Source: Hyphomicrobiales bacterium (lineage in GTDB: Bacteria > Pseudomonadota > Alphaproteobacteria > Rhizobiales > Beijerinckiaceae). Taken from it: a stretch of DNA of 64,000 bases. Positions within the stretch are counted from its first letter, which is position 1, and every line of letters begins with the position of its first letter. The translations under genes and the position numbers were made by a program. Shown here piece by piece: positions 48,688 through 57,321 of this stretch. The notes under the pieces were generated by a model that saw only the letters and a program-made list of their open reading frames with translations, was not told the DNA's origin and searched no databases. The DNA lies in assembly GCA_930633525.1 (NCBI GenBank), contig CAKNFP010000001.1:2706001-2770000 (forward strand), given 5' to 3'.

Positions 48688-49395
48688 CTACCTGTTGTCG
48701 GCGGACAGCAGGCTGCCAACCTTGAAGAGCACGCCGGCGATTGCCGCGCCGATCAGCGGCGCCACGATGAATAGCCAGACCTGACCAAGCGCCGCCGGAT
48801 TGGTCCCCGCGCCGACGATCGCCGGGCCGAGCGAGCGGGCCGGATTGACCGACGTGCCGGTGATGTTGATGCCGACGAGATGGACAGCGACCAGGGTGAA
48901 GCCGATAGCGAGACCGGCGAACTGGGAGGGCGCGCCGGACTGGGTGACGCCGAGGATGCAGACAAGGAACAGGAACGACGCCACGACCTCGAAGATGAAG
49001 GCGGAGGCGAGGTTGTATTCACCGAAATGCCCCGCGCCCCAGCCATTCTGGCCAAGACCGCCGTTCCAGCCGGACGCCTTGCCGGACAGGATGAGGTAGA
49101 GCACGACAGCACCGGCAAGACCGCCAAGCACCTGTGCGATCCAGTAAGTGATCAGATCGCCGGCCGACATACGACCCGCGACGAAGACACCGAAACTGAC
49201 CGCCGGGTTGACGTGGCAACCCGACACTGGGCCGATACCATAGGCCATGGCAACGATCGCCAGACCAAACGCGGTCGCGATGCCCAGGACATCAATCGCG
49301 GTCGGTCCAGTGCCCATGCCCGCAACAACCGCCGCGCCGCAGCCAAAAAAAACAAGAGCGAATGTTCCGACGAACTCAGCTGCTGCTTTCTTCAT
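48688..49395 (-). CDS. aqpZ: Aquaporin Z-type water channel
   Basis: A 235-residue MIP-family channel with six helices and two NPA half-helices, GCHVNPAVSFG near residue 63 and GTSVNPARSLG near residue 185. The Arg after the second NPA is the selectivity-filter Arg. The first helix is AEFVGTFALVFFGCG. GAGGAGC precedes the ATG. It is convergent with sugE, sharing the terminator region. Confidence 0.95.
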   Translation of the reverse strand: MKKAAAEFVGTFALVFFGCGAAVVAGMGTGPTAIDVLGIATAFGLAIVAMAYGIGPVSGCHVNPAVSFGVFVAGRMSAGDLITYWIAQVLGGLAGAVVLYLILSGKASGWNGGLGQNGWGAGHFGEYNLASAFIFEVVASFLFLVCILGVTQSGAPSQFAGLAIGFTLVAVHLVGINITGTSVNPARSLGPAIVGAGTNPAALGQVWLFIVAPLIGAAIAGVLFKVGSLLSADNR

Positions 49396-49689
49396 GAGTA
49401 GCTCCTCACAAACCAGCCGGACCAGCCCCGGCAAGCAGAAGCTAAGCGATGGGCGCGACATTCTGTCCATCTTCACATGGGAACGAACGCGTAAAAGTTG
49501 TGCAGGGATTCATAAAGGTCACGATTCTCATCCGCATAAGATGCATCTCATATATCGTACATGCATAAGTTGTATAATTGTCGACTGATATATACGAATT
49601 GTGAGTTGCGCGGGGCGAATCACCAAAGTTGGAGGTATGATGACACCTTCGAGCGCGGTGTCGGGTGATGAGCGCGGCAGGATGAAGGT

Positions 49690-50127
49690 ATGCCAGGGAT
49701 AGGGACCTTCCCGGTTGTTGGCGTGATGGCTCTGGTCGTTCAAGACCAACGCATTCTCATGGTTCGCCGCACGAAAGCACCGGACGCGGGACGATGGAGT
49801 TTTCCCGCCGGAAAAGTCGAACTCGGCGAAGCGATTGAAGCAGCCGCGCTTCGGGAGCTCTTCGAGGAAACGCGTGTTCGAGCCGCCGTATGCGGGATCA
49901 CTGTGGTGACCGACGCTATCACGCGCAGCAGCAGCGGCGCGGTCCAAAGCCATTTCGCCATCTTTGGCGCGCTTTGCCAGTGGGCTGGCGGAGAACCGGT
50001 AGCCGGCGATGATGCCACGGAGGCGCGCTGGATCTCCTCCGCCGAGATGCGCAGCCTCGACCTGGCTCTCGCGTTTGATGTGGCCGGCCTCGCCCATGCG
50101 GCGCTGGCAGCGTCCTTATGCGGTTGA
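49690..50127 (+). CDS. Nudix hydrolase
   Basis: A 145-residue Nudix protein. The box at residue 42 is GKVELGEAIEAAALRELFEE followed by TRV, in agreement with GX5EX7REUXEE, although the last Gly is Arg. Its N-terminal strand FPVVGVMALVVQDQRILMVRR and the C-terminal DATEARWIS are like ADP-ribose or 8-oxo-dGTP hydrolases. The substrate cannot be assigned. The AT-rich upstream DNA (about 49535-49600) probably holds its promoter. Confidence 0.9.
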   Translation: MPGIGTFPVVGVMALVVQDQRILMVRRTKAPDAGRWSFPAGKVELGEAIEAAALRELFEETRVRAAVCGITVVTDAITRSSSGAVQSHFAIFGALCQWAGGEPVAGDDATEARWISSAEMRSLDLALAFDVAGLAHAALAASLCG

Positions 50128-50249
50128 GCCGGTGGTCCTGAACGGGAATTATCGCAGTGTCCGTTGCGGCGGCGCCTCAGGAATGCAACACGGCGATCGC
50201 CAACAGCGCCCGACGCGATCGAAGGGCGCCGGAGACGGAGATAGGGGTT

Positions 50250-50537
50250 ATGATGACGCTGAATCTGCGAAGCTTCGGAGCGCGGCACGCCGTCATCGCG
50301 GCCATCCTAACGTGCGGCGCCTTGTTGCTGACCAGCGTTCTCCCCGCCCATGCCGAGGTTCGCCTTGGAAAGAACGTGCGCATCGGCGGCCACGACTTCT
50401 CCAACCAGACCTACAACAGCAAGCGCCGGGGCGTCATCCATCTCTATGAAAGCAAGCCGCGCAATTCCGGCTGCGTGTGGAAAGCGGATGGCCGCGGCGG
50501 CAAGGTGAAGGTGTGCCACCTGCAGCGCGTGCGATGA
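50250..50537 (+). CDS. Small secreted hypothetical protein
   Basis: A 95-residue protein. A strong signal peptide (AVIAAILTCGALLLTSVLPAHA) ends with AHA before EVRLGKNVRIGGHDFS. The mature part is basic and has two Cys (NSGCVW and KVCHLQ) that could form one disulfide. A second ATG follows directly at 50253, with a GGAG about 12 bases before. Homologues are only known to me as hypothetical proteins of Hyphomicrobiales. Confidence 0.7.
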   Translation: MMTLNLRSFGARHAVIAAILTCGALLLTSVLPAHAEVRLGKNVRIGGHDFSNQTYNSKRRGVIHLYESKPRNSGCVWKADGRGGKVKVCHLQRVR

Positions 50538-50927
50538 GATGATCCACTGCAGCGCAGCTGGCGGACTTGCAACAGCCTCTGATTGCCTCGCACCGGCCAA
50601 GGATGCCGACGCGGCTCCGGCGCTTGAATGAACATCAAGGAAGGCCGCGTGAAAGATGGAAACCGCCCCTTCCCCTCCCCTCCGATGCGAGCTTGTTCCC
50701 TAACATTCATGAGGACTGCGTCAGCGCGCGGCATTTCGCATTCGCTCGCTTGAGGCCCTTGTTAACGCCGTTGTCCTCACGCTATACAGCGGAGACAGGC
50801 TTGGCCCGCGCCTCCTCCCTCCCATCGGGGAAGTATTACTCATACGGGGTAATGAGACCGTCGAACCATCTGTTCGAGCGCCGCATAAGGAGGGATTGCG
50901 TTTTCCGCTCGGAATGGAGGTTCTTCG
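50538..50927. other. Intergenic region upstream of the DnaB-like gene
   Basis: I see no supported gene here. Several overlapping short frames have no recognisable motif. The segment 50830-50927 should contain the promoter for the following ATPase gene, which has AGGAGG at 50889 and GGAGG at 50915. Confidence 0.4.
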
Positions 50928-51641
50928 ATGAAGCTGTCCGCACCGATCTACCAGCTGAAACGCCGGGCCAAACTCATGGCTCGCGATCAAAAAATCGCCC
51001 TGCATACAGCATTGGACCGTATAGCCAGTGAAGAAGGGTTCACGACTTGGAGCCTGCTGTCCGCTCGGGCCGCGCTGCGCTCGACGCCCCGGGAGATGCT
51101 TGCCCGTCTTGCCGATGGCGACCTGTTGTTGTTGGGAGCACGCCCCGGACATGGAAAGACACTCTTGGGCCTTCAACTCCTGCTTGATGCGGTCCACCAG
51201 GGCCGAAGAGGCGTATTCTTCACTCTCGAATACACTGAGCAGGAGACAAGAGAGCGCATCCGGTTACTAGAAGATAAGGCGTCAGATCTCGGCGGTGCAC
51301 TGGAAATCGTGATTTCGGACGACATCTGCGCTGATTATATCATAAGTCACCTTGCAGGCGCCCCTCCCGGCACGGTCGCCACCGTGGACTACTTGCAAAT
51401 CCTCGATCAAAAGAGAAACAAGCCCGAGCTTTCCGAACAAATCAGTGCTCTGCGAGCTTTCGCACGGCAAACCGGGGTTATTCTCGCGTTCATCTCGCAA
51501 ATCGACCGTTCGTATAGTCCAGATACCAAGCCGTTACCGGACATACAGGACATACGCCTGCCCAACCGTCTGGATGTGACCCTCTTCTCGAAGGCCTGCT
51601 TCCTGCATGACGAAAAGATGCAGTTTCAAGCGATAGCCTGA
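50928..51641 (+). CDS. Orphan DnaB-like RecA-fold ATPase
   Basis: A 237-residue protein with a RecA/DnaB C-terminal-like ATPase core: Walker A LGARPGHGKTLLGLQ near residue 68, a strand-Glu segment VFFTLEYTEQETRERI, Walker B VATVDYLQILDQ near residue 152, and an LAFISQIDRS sensor-like stretch. The DnaB N-terminal primase-binding domain is missing. Instead, residues 7-43 form a helical module (YQLKRRAKLMARDQKIALHT, then IASEEGFTTWSLLSA), a pattern that also occurs in other small alphaproteobacterial proteins. Helicase activity is inferred only. Neighbours give no clue. Confidence 0.75.
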   Translation: MKLSAPIYQLKRRAKLMARDQKIALHTALDRIASEEGFTTWSLLSARAALRSTPREMLARLADGDLLLLGARPGHGKTLLGLQLLLDAVHQGRRGVFFTLEYTEQETRERIRLLEDKASDLGGALEIVISDDICADYIISHLAGAPPGTVATVDYLQILDQKRNKPELSEQISALRAFARQTGVILAFISQIDRSYSPDTKPLPDIQDIRLPNRLDVTLFSKACFLHDEKMQFQAIA

Positions 51642-51951
51642 TGGCCTGACCTGCCGAGAGCACGCCTTGTTCCCGGCAGGTTGCCTGCCGCAAGACTTCC
51701 TCTATGCGCGCCAGCTCCGGCCGGTCCGATCCCTGCGGCTCCTCCTCATCGGGTGTGCGCCTTGCTGGCGTGGGCGAAGAGAAGAATATCCGCCGGAAGC
51801 GACTGCCATGTGCGATTCATGGCTGAGAATATCCGGGCGCGGAAATAGGGGTTTGTCGTCCGGTCCCTGACCGGCTCAATGCTGGATCCAGCGCACTCGC
51901 CAACAAAAAAGCCGCCCGAAGGCGGCTTTTCCGAAACGGCAAGACCGTTGA
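51642..51951. other. Intergenic region between the DnaB-like gene and rpsD
   Basis: No gene was recognised. It holds the rpsD terminator at 51905-51930. The remaining sequence has only short unsupported frames. Confidence 0.5.
51905..51930 (-). terminator. Rho-independent terminator of rpsD
   Basis: The stem GCCGCC/GGCGGC has a CGAA loop extended by A/T pairs. On the minus strand a run of six T follows. It lies 21 bp past the rpsD stop. The sequence is nearly symmetrical and could also stop rightward transcription. Confidence 0.9.
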
Positions 51952-52569
51952 TCAGCGCGAATAGAATTCGATGATCAGGTTCGGTTCCATCTGCACCGGA
52001 TACGGCACATCGCTCAAGGTCGGCACGCGCACGAACTTGGCCACCATCTTGGCGTGATCGGCCTCGACATAATCCGGCACATCACGCTCGGCGAGCGAAA
52101 TGCTCTCGAGCACGATGACGAGCTGCTTGGAGGCTTCCTTGACCTCGATCACATCGCCGGCCTTCACGAGATAGCTCGGGATGTTGACGCGGCGGCCGTT
52201 GACCTTCACGTGACCGTGGTTCACGAACTGGCGGGCCGCGAACACCGTCGGCACGAACTTGGCACGATAGACCACAGCGTCGAGGCGACGCTCGAGCAGG
52301 CCGACCAGGTTCTCACCGGAGTCACCCTTGAGGCGGATGGCCTCCTGGTAATAACGGCGGAACTGCTTCTCGGAGATCGAACCGTAGTAGCCCTTCAGCT
52401 TCTGCTTGGCGCGGAGCTGCGTGCCGTAGTCCGAAATCTTGCCCTTGCGGCGCTGGCCATGCTGGCCGGGGCCGTATTCGCGGCGGTTGACGGGGCTCTT
52501 CGGGCGACCCCAGATATTCTGACCCAGACGGCGATCAATCTTGTGTTTCGCCGCAATTCTCTTCGACAT
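51952..52569 (-). CDS. rpsD: 30S ribosomal protein S4
   Basis: A 205-residue primary 16S rRNA-binding protein. Landmarks are [15 protein letters not shown] at the start, then [18 protein letters not shown], and an S4 domain [37 protein letters not shown]. It is expressed from its own promoter, away from the alpha operon, as is usual in this order. ATG 52569 is clear from conservation. Confidence 0.97.
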   Translation of the reverse strand: MSKRIAAKHKIDRRLGQNIWGRPKSPVNRREYGPGQHGQRRKGKISDYGTQLRAKQKLKGYYGSISEKQFRRYYQEAIRLKGDSGENLVGLLERRLDAVVYRAKFVPTVFAARQFVNHGHVKVNGRRVNIPSYLVKAGDVIEVKEASKQLVIVLESISLAERDVPDYVEADHAKMVAKFVRVPTLSDVPYPVQMEPNLIIEFYSR

Positions 52570-52646
52570 CGCGTGTCCTCTCGACAACGAGCTGGTTGAG
52601 GAACGCGCCCTCCTCTTTGCCCATCCGACCGGGATGAACAACGACA

Positions 52647-52664
52647 GATCCGGCGAGCCGGATC
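52647..52664. other. Hairpin in the rpsD upstream region
   Basis: GATCCGG and CCGGATC form a perfect 7-bp stem around a CGAG loop, 78 bp upstream of rpsD. It may be a leader structure of rpsD. No known S4-binding leader was recognised. Confidence 0.35.
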
Positions 52665-52674
52665 ACGGGTGCGC

Positions 52675-52705
52675 AAAAAGCAACACGCGGGCTGGGTAGC
52701 CCGCG
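52675..52705 (-). terminator. Probable terminator of murI
   Basis: CGCGGGCT/AGCCCGCG at 52686-52705 with a four-base loop. On the minus strand a five-T run follows six bases after the stem. It lies 55 bp past the murI stop. Confidence 0.65.
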
Positions 52706-52759
52706 CGAAGCTCAGGTTCTCTATGTCGACCGGCCGGCGAAGTCAAGCGCGCGCGGATG

Positions 52760-53671
52760 TCAGGCTTGTGACGCAGCCAGGGCGCGTTCGCCATCGGCCA
52801 GGGGCATCGCATCGACCACGATATCGCGCAGCCCCCGTGCCGTCAGCGCGGCCGCAAGCTGATCCGTGAGCAAGGCGCCCCCGGTGAAGATGGCCCTGGC
52901 GGGCGGGGTTGCTCCCGTCTCACCGAGATGGGGCGCAAAGCCTCGCTCCCCGATGAGGTGGACAGCGCGGCGGGCGATGGCCGGCGCCGAATCGATCCAG
53001 GTGACGGGCCAGGGCGCGAGCTGCTCGAGTTCAGCCCGCAGCAGGGGATAATGCGTGCAGGCAAGGACCACCGCGTCGGTCCGGCGGCCCTGCGCCTCGA
53101 CGAAGGCCGGCGCGATTTCCGCCGCGATGTCGCCATCCACGACATCTTTCCCGGACAGGGCGTCTTCAGCGAGCCCGGCGAGACGCGGCGCGCCGACGAG
53201 GGCGACAGTACAGTCAGCCGCAAAGCTGTTGATCAGCCCCTGCGTATAGTCGCGCTTCACAGTGCCGGCCGTGGCGAGGACGCTGATCACCTTGCTCTGG
53301 CTGGCCGCCGCCGCCGGCTTGATCGCCGGCACCGTGCCAACGAACGGCAGGCTGTAGCGGGCGCGCAGGCCCGGCAGAACGAGCGTCGATGCCGTATTGC
53401 AGGCGATGACGACGATATCCGGCTGGTGCTGTGCGATCAGCCGATCCAGCACCCGGTCGACACGCGTGATGAGATTGCTCTCGCTCAGGCGCCCATAGGG
53501 GAAGCCCGCGTCATCGGCCGCATAGATGAAATGCGCGTCCGGTCTGGCCTTGCGCAGTTCAGCAAGAACGGTGAGCCCGCCAAGTCCGGAGTCGAAAACC
53601 AGGACTCTTGGCGGTCGCACTTGCGTGTCAGCGGGCCTGTATACCGCGTCCGCGGGACGATCGATACGCAT
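52760..53671 (-). CDS. murI: Glutamate racemase
   Basis: A 303-residue enzyme converting L- to D-glutamate for peptidoglycan. The two catalytic Cys are in VIACNTASTLVLPG near residue 93 and VLACTHYPLLRAEL near residue 207. The N-terminal VLVFDSGLGGLTVLAEL carries the substrate-binding Asp/Ser. It lies between trmJ (109 bp upstream) and rpsD on the same strand. Confidence 0.95.
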   Translation of the reverse strand: MRIDRPADAVYRPADTQVRPPRVLVFDSGLGGLTVLAELRKARPDAHFIYAADDAGFPYGRLSESNLITRVDRVLDRLIAQHQPDIVVIACNTASTLVLPGLRARYSLPFVGTVPAIKPAAAASQSKVISVLATAGTVKRDYTQGLINSFAADCTVALVGAPRLAGLAEDALSGKDVVDGDIAAEIAPAFVEAQGRRTDAVVLACTHYPLLRAELEQLAPWPVTWIDSAPAIARRAVHLIGERGFAPHLGETGATPPARAIFTGGALLTDQLAAALTARGLRDIVVDAMPLADGERALAASQA

Positions 53672-53780
53672 CAGGGCCTATCCTCGATCACACCCATAGA
53701 TCACCAGCGTCCAGCATATCGCGCGATATCGTTACCGAAGCCTTCCAATTGCGTCAGAATTCCGCATGAGGGCTTGCCGA

Positions 53781-54614
53781 CTACGTATTGTCGCGATCAT
53801 CGGCACTGGCATCGCCGGGATCGGACGTCTTGGTGCGGCCCGGGCGTGGATCATTGATGCCGCCACGCCGCCCCTTGACCAGAGACACCACCGCGCCGCG
53901 AAGGGTGCGCAGATCCTGCTCCGTCATGGCCATGCGGTGGAAGATGTTCCGCATATTGCGGATCATCACCGGCTTCTTGTCCGCGGGGACGAAAAAACCG
54001 CAACGGTCGAGCTCGCCCTCGAAATAGTCGAAAAACGACAGGACACCCTCGCGGGTCGGCGGCGAACGCTCAGGCGTCGAGAAAAGCAGAGCCGCGCCGT
54101 TCACCTTCATCCATTCATAGCCGATCAGCAGGACCGCCTGCGCGAGATTGAGCGACGCGAAGGCCGGGTTGACCGGGAAAGTAACGACCGCATCAGCGAG
54201 CGCGATGGCGTCGTTATCAAGCCCGGAGCGCTCACGGCCGAAGAGGATGCCCGTGCCCTCCCCGTTCGCGCCGCGCTGGGCCACATCGGCCATGGCTTCG
54301 TCGGCCCCGAAGATGCGCTTCATTTGCCCGCGCTCGCGCGCCGTCGTCGCCAGCACATAGTGAAGGTCAGCGATCGCCGCCTGCACGTCAGGATAGACCC
54401 GGGCTGCGTTGATGACGTGGATGGCGCCGGCTGCCGCGGCTTCCGCCTGCGCATTGGGGAAGGCCTCGCGCGGCGCGACCAACCGGAGATCCGAGAGGCC
54501 GAAATTCGCCATCGCCCGGGCCGCCATGCCGATATTCTCGCCGAGCTGCGGCGCGACGAGAATGATAGCCGGCCCCCCGCTGATCATTGCCTTCGAGCGA
54601 TCCGTGCCTGCCAT
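53781..54614 (-). CDS. trmJ: tRNA (cytidine/uridine-2'-O-)-methyltransferase TrmJ
   Basis: A 277-residue SPOUT-class enzyme that 2'-O-methylates position 32 of the tRNA anticodon loop. Motif 1 is VAPQLGENIGMAARAMANFGL, motif 2 ILFGRERSGLDNDAI, and motif 3 FASLNLAQAVLLIGYEW, forming the trefoil knot SAM site. The C-terminal 30 residues are charged and disordered. The leader has a duplicated CTGGAGAG ribosome site. Confidence 0.93.
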   Translation of the reverse strand: MAGTDRSKAMISGGPAIILVAPQLGENIGMAARAMANFGLSDLRLVAPREAFPNAQAEAAAAGAIHVINAARVYPDVQAAIADLHYVLATTARERGQMKRIFGADEAMADVAQRGANGEGTGILFGRERSGLDNDAIALADAVVTFPVNPAFASLNLAQAVLLIGYEWMKVNGAALLFSTPERSPPTREGVLSFFDYFEGELDRCGFFVPADKKPVMIRNMRNIFHRMAMTEQDLRTLRGAVVSLVKGRRGGINDPRPGRTKTSDPGDASADDRDNT

Positions 54615-54615
54615 T

Positions 54616-54647
54616 CTCTCTCCAGGGTGCCTTCTCTCCAGGGCGCC
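54616..54647. repeat. Duplicated 16-bp segment carrying the trmJ ribosome site
   Basis: Two 16-bp units (54616-54631 and 54632-54647) agree at about 14 of 16 positions. On the minus strand each contains CTGGAGAGA, so two Shine-Dalgarno-like elements lie in tandem just before the trmJ start at 54614. Confidence 0.7.
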
Positions 54648-54910
54648 AAGCCCAATGTGCCGACCAGGCTGGGTACATCAGGCGACCTATGCAGGGAGGC
54701 ATATAGAGCAAGTCCGCCTTTCGAGGAAACCGATGGCGCGGCAATTTTCGGCGAATCGGTTGCGACCGCCGCCGGCATAAGCAGGCCCGCGTCCCTGCTT
54801 GCCCCATTTCGGGACCCCGGCTTGTCCGGCGCCTTCACCAATCCGCAAAGAACGAAATGCATCTTATAGGCGCATATGTTCATAGATACAATTTTTGAGA
54901 GTTGACATCC

Positions 54911-56146
54911 ATGGCGCTGCGGGAATCTCACGACAAGACCAGTCCACGCCCCGCGCCACGTCATTCGTTCCGCGCTCTGGCGTGCAGTCGCACAGGAAAT
55001 GTCGCGGTGCTCTTCGCCCTGCTGAGCATCCCCATGCTCGGCGCCATCGGGGTCGCGATCGACTATGCCAAGGCGCAATCCATGCAAACGCGCTTGCAGA
55101 CAGCGCTCGACGCTGCCGTGCTGGCCGGCGTCAACCAGGAGGCCGGCCAGCAGATCGCGCGGGCACAGGCCGTGTTCGGGCTCAATTTCCTGGAGCCTTC
55201 GCTCGCCCTCAGTCTGGACTTTCGCGAAAATCCGGATGGGAGCCTCACTGGCCGGGTTTCGACCGATGTCGCGACCACGGTGTCCACCCTCATCGGCGTC
55301 GACAGCCTGCCGGTGAGCACGCTCGCGACCGCATCCCTGAGGCGAAGCCGGAGCCGCGTCTGCATCCTGACACTGGATCAAAGTGGCGCCCCCGGCTTAC
55401 TCGTCAACAGCGGCGCCGAAGTGATCGCGAGCGAATGCGAAATTCACGTACGCGCCACGGGGTTTCCGGCTGCCACCATCAATGCGCTCACGACGCTTGA
55501 TGTTCAGCGCGTCTGCGTTCGCGGACACGACGTTCTGGTGAATGGCAGCGCGAAGCGACCCGAGACCGACTGCGAGGCGATCGACGATCCCTTCCGCGGC
55601 ACTTTGCCCACCCCTTCTCTCGCGTGCACCATCTCCTATCCCCCGCCTTACACGGCCGCGTCCGTCACGCTCAGCCCCGGCACTTACTGTGGCGATCTCA
55701 TTTTCCACGGCGGTCCGACGATCGACCTCTTGCCCGGGGTCTATGTCATTCGCGGTCGCATGATGCTGAACGCCGGCACGATCCTGCGCGGCGAGGGCGT
55801 CTCCCTCTATTTTCCTGACAGTACCTCGACGATGCAGGCAAACAATGCAGTGCGGCTCGAGCTCTCGGCGCCAACCTCCGGCATCTTTTCCGACATTCTC
55901 ATATCGGAGCCCGCAGGCCTGCCGCGATCGAGCTTTGTCATCAATGCCGGGCTCGGGCAGGCTTTGCGCGGGCTCATATACCTGCCGAGCCGGGACATCA
56001 CGGTGAATGCGATGACGGGAACGACCGATGCAACCGCACTCGTCGCGAACACACTCACCTTGAATCAAGGCATCTGGAAGCTCGACGGCGGCAAAAAGGT
56101 CATGATGACAACCTCGGGCCAGCACAGCGCCTATCTCGTCGATTGA
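54911..56146 (+). CDS. TadG/Flp-pilus-type secreted membrane-anchored protein
   Basis: A 411-residue protein. Near residue 27 is the TadE/TadG-type N-terminal segment RTGNVAVLFALLSIPMLGAI, then GVAIDYAKAQSMQTRLQTAL, a short cytoplasmic stretch plus one membrane helix with an amphipathic continuation. The C-terminal part is rich in beta strands with Gly turns (LSPGTYCGDLIFHGGPTIDL, then PGVYVIRGRMMLNAGTILRG), suggesting a beta-helix. There are no other tad genes nearby, so the partner pilus is elsewhere or absent. Start ATG 54911 is preferred over the earlier TTG. Confidence 0.8.
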   Translation: MALRESHDKTSPRPAPRHSFRALACSRTGNVAVLFALLSIPMLGAIGVAIDYAKAQSMQTRLQTALDAAVLAGVNQEAGQQIARAQAVFGLNFLEPSLALSLDFRENPDGSLTGRVSTDVATTVSTLIGVDSLPVSTLATASLRRSRSRVCILTLDQSGAPGLLVNSGAEVIASECEIHVRATGFPAATINALTTLDVQRVCVRGHDVLVNGSAKRPETDCEAIDDPFRGTLPTPSLACTISYPPPYTAASVTLSPGTYCGDLIFHGGPTIDLLPGVYVIRGRMMLNAGTILRGEGVSLYFPDSTSTMQANNAVRLELSAPTSGIFSDILISEPAGLPRSSFVINAGLGQALRGLIYLPSRDITVNAMTGTTDATALVANTLTLNQGIWKLDGGKKVMMTTSGQHSAYLVD

Positions 56147-56290
56147 TCCGCCTCCGATCACGCGGCTTTACAGTCTTCCGGCCGACCGTCCTCCACCGTA
56201 GCCCGGTGAATGGCCCGCGACGGATGCCTGGCGTGGCAAAATCCCCGCTACCGGGCTTTTCAAGGCCGCCCAAGCAGTCGCTTGACAACT

Positions 56291-56308
56291 CATAACCATA
56301 TGGCTATG
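56291..56308. promoter_or_regulatory. Putative ArsR-type operator and promoter
   Basis: An 18-bp imperfect palindrome CATAACCATATGGCTATG has one mismatched pair and is AT-centred like ArsR/SmtB-type operators. A TTGACA -35-like hexamer lies at 56282-56287. A second CATA/TATG pair occurs further along, around 56317-56334. The site is 35 bp upstream of the arsR-like start. Confidence 0.6.
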
Positions 56309-56342
56309 CGTTAATTCATACCCGTTGGGTTATGGATTGTGG

Positions 56343-56666
56343 ATGACAGACACGCGCGACCTCCTTTTCCGATCCCTCGCCGATCCCACACGCCGGGCGA
56401 TTTTCGAACAGCTATGCCGCGAGGGAGAGAAGACGGTCGGCGCGCTGACCGCGCGTGCCAAGGTCTCGCAACCCGCCGTCTCCAAGCATCTGGCTCTGCT
56501 GAAACAGGCAGGGCTTGTGCGCGATCGCCACGAAGGTCGTCAGACCCACTACAGCGCGAGCCTCCAGGCTCTCACACCGCTGGTGGACTGGGCCAATGAG
56601 ATGACGGGCTTCTGGGAAGGAAAATTCGACGATCTCGAAGATCTGTTGAAAAGGATGGACCAATGA
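56343..56666 (+). CDS. ArsR family winged-helix repressor
   Basis: A 107-residue regulator. The winged helix is DLLFRSLADPTRRAIFEQL, then VGALTARAKVSQPAVSKHLAL and GLVRDRHEGRQTHYSASL. It lacks the Cys metal site of ArsR proper and is of the SdpR-like subgroup often paired with SRPBCC or DUF1801 genes. It heads a four-gene operon. A palindrome upstream (56291-56308) is a candidate operator. ATG 56343 matches the family start. Confidence 0.9.
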   Translation: MTDTRDLLFRSLADPTRRAIFEQLCREGEKTVGALTARAKVSQPAVSKHLALLKQAGLVRDRHEGRQTHYSASLQALTPLVDWANEMTGFWEGKFDDLEDLLKRMDQ

Positions 56667-56860
56667 ACCTCTGGATTCGCCAGACGCATCGCTGGCTGTC
56701 GATCATCTTCACGCTTGCCGTCGTCGCCAACTTTGCGGTCATGGGCCTGGGACAAGAGCCGCCTGCCTGGATCGTCTATGCGCCTCTGCCGCCGCTTTTC
56801 CTGATGCTTGTCACCGGTCTCTACATGTTCGTGCTGCCCTACACCACGAGGCGCGCATGA
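56663..56860 (+). CDS. Small two-helix membrane protein
   Basis: A 65-residue protein with two predicted helices (WLSIIFTLAVVANFAVMG and LPPLFLMLVTGLYMFVLP) joined by a GQEPPAWIVYA loop. The N terminus MNLWIRQTHRWLS is amphipathic. It overlaps the arsR-like stop by 4 bp and the next gene by 4 bp, so it is a true member of the operon. I do not recognise a named family. Confidence 0.75.
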   Translation: MNLWIRQTHRWLSIIFTLAVVANFAVMGLGQEPPAWIVYAPLPPLFLMLVTGLYMFVLPYTTRRA

Positions 56861-57321
56861 GCGAAAAGAAAGCCGCTCCGGAGTTCCCGGGAGGAGAGCC
56901 CCCTGGAGGTGAACAATCCGGCGAACACCTGATCGACGAAGCGATCAAGCGGCATGCTGATTGGCGTGGCGGGACGCTGGCCAGGCTCCGCGCGCTCATC
57001 AAGGAAGCCGATCCCGACGTTGTCGAGGACGTGAAGTGGCGCAAGCCGTCAAATAACATGCTGGGCGTTCCCGTATGGGAACATGAGGGCCTCATCTGTA
57101 CCGGCGAGACCTACAAGACAGCCGTGAAGATGACGTTTCTCAAGGGCGCGGCGCTCAACGACCCCTCGCGTCTTTTCAACGCCAGCCTCGAAGGCGGCAC
57201 CCGCCGCGCGATCGATATTCACGAGGGTGAGACAATCGACGAGGAGGCGTTCAAGGATCTGTTCCGCGCCGCTGTGGAAGAAAACAGGCGGAGCCGCTCG
57301 CAAAAGAATGCGAAGCGATGA
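56857..57321 (+). CDS. DUF1801 domain protein
   Basis: A 154-residue soluble protein of the DUF1801 (YdhG/YdeI-like) family. Typical segments are LRALIKEADPDVVEDVKWRKPSNNM, VWEHEGLICTGETYKTAVKMTF and FLKGAALNDPSRLFNASLEG. DUF1801 proteins commonly occur with ArsR regulators and SRPBCC proteins. The molecular function is unknown. An N-terminal 20 residues rich in Gly, Pro and Glu may be disordered. Confidence 0.85.
   Translation: MSEKKAAPEFPGGEPPGGEQSGEHLIDEAIKRHADWRGGTLARLRALIKEADPDVVEDVKWRKPSNNMLGVPVWEHEGLICTGETYKTAVKMTFLKGAALNDPSRLFNASLEGGTRRAIDIHEGETIDEEAFKDLFRAAVEENRRSRSQKNAKR

Noticed and set aside
50567..51031. Plus-strand frame overlapping the start of the DnaB-like gene
   Set aside because: Arg/Pro-rich without motifs. 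The overlapping frame has a clear ribosome site and Walker motifs.
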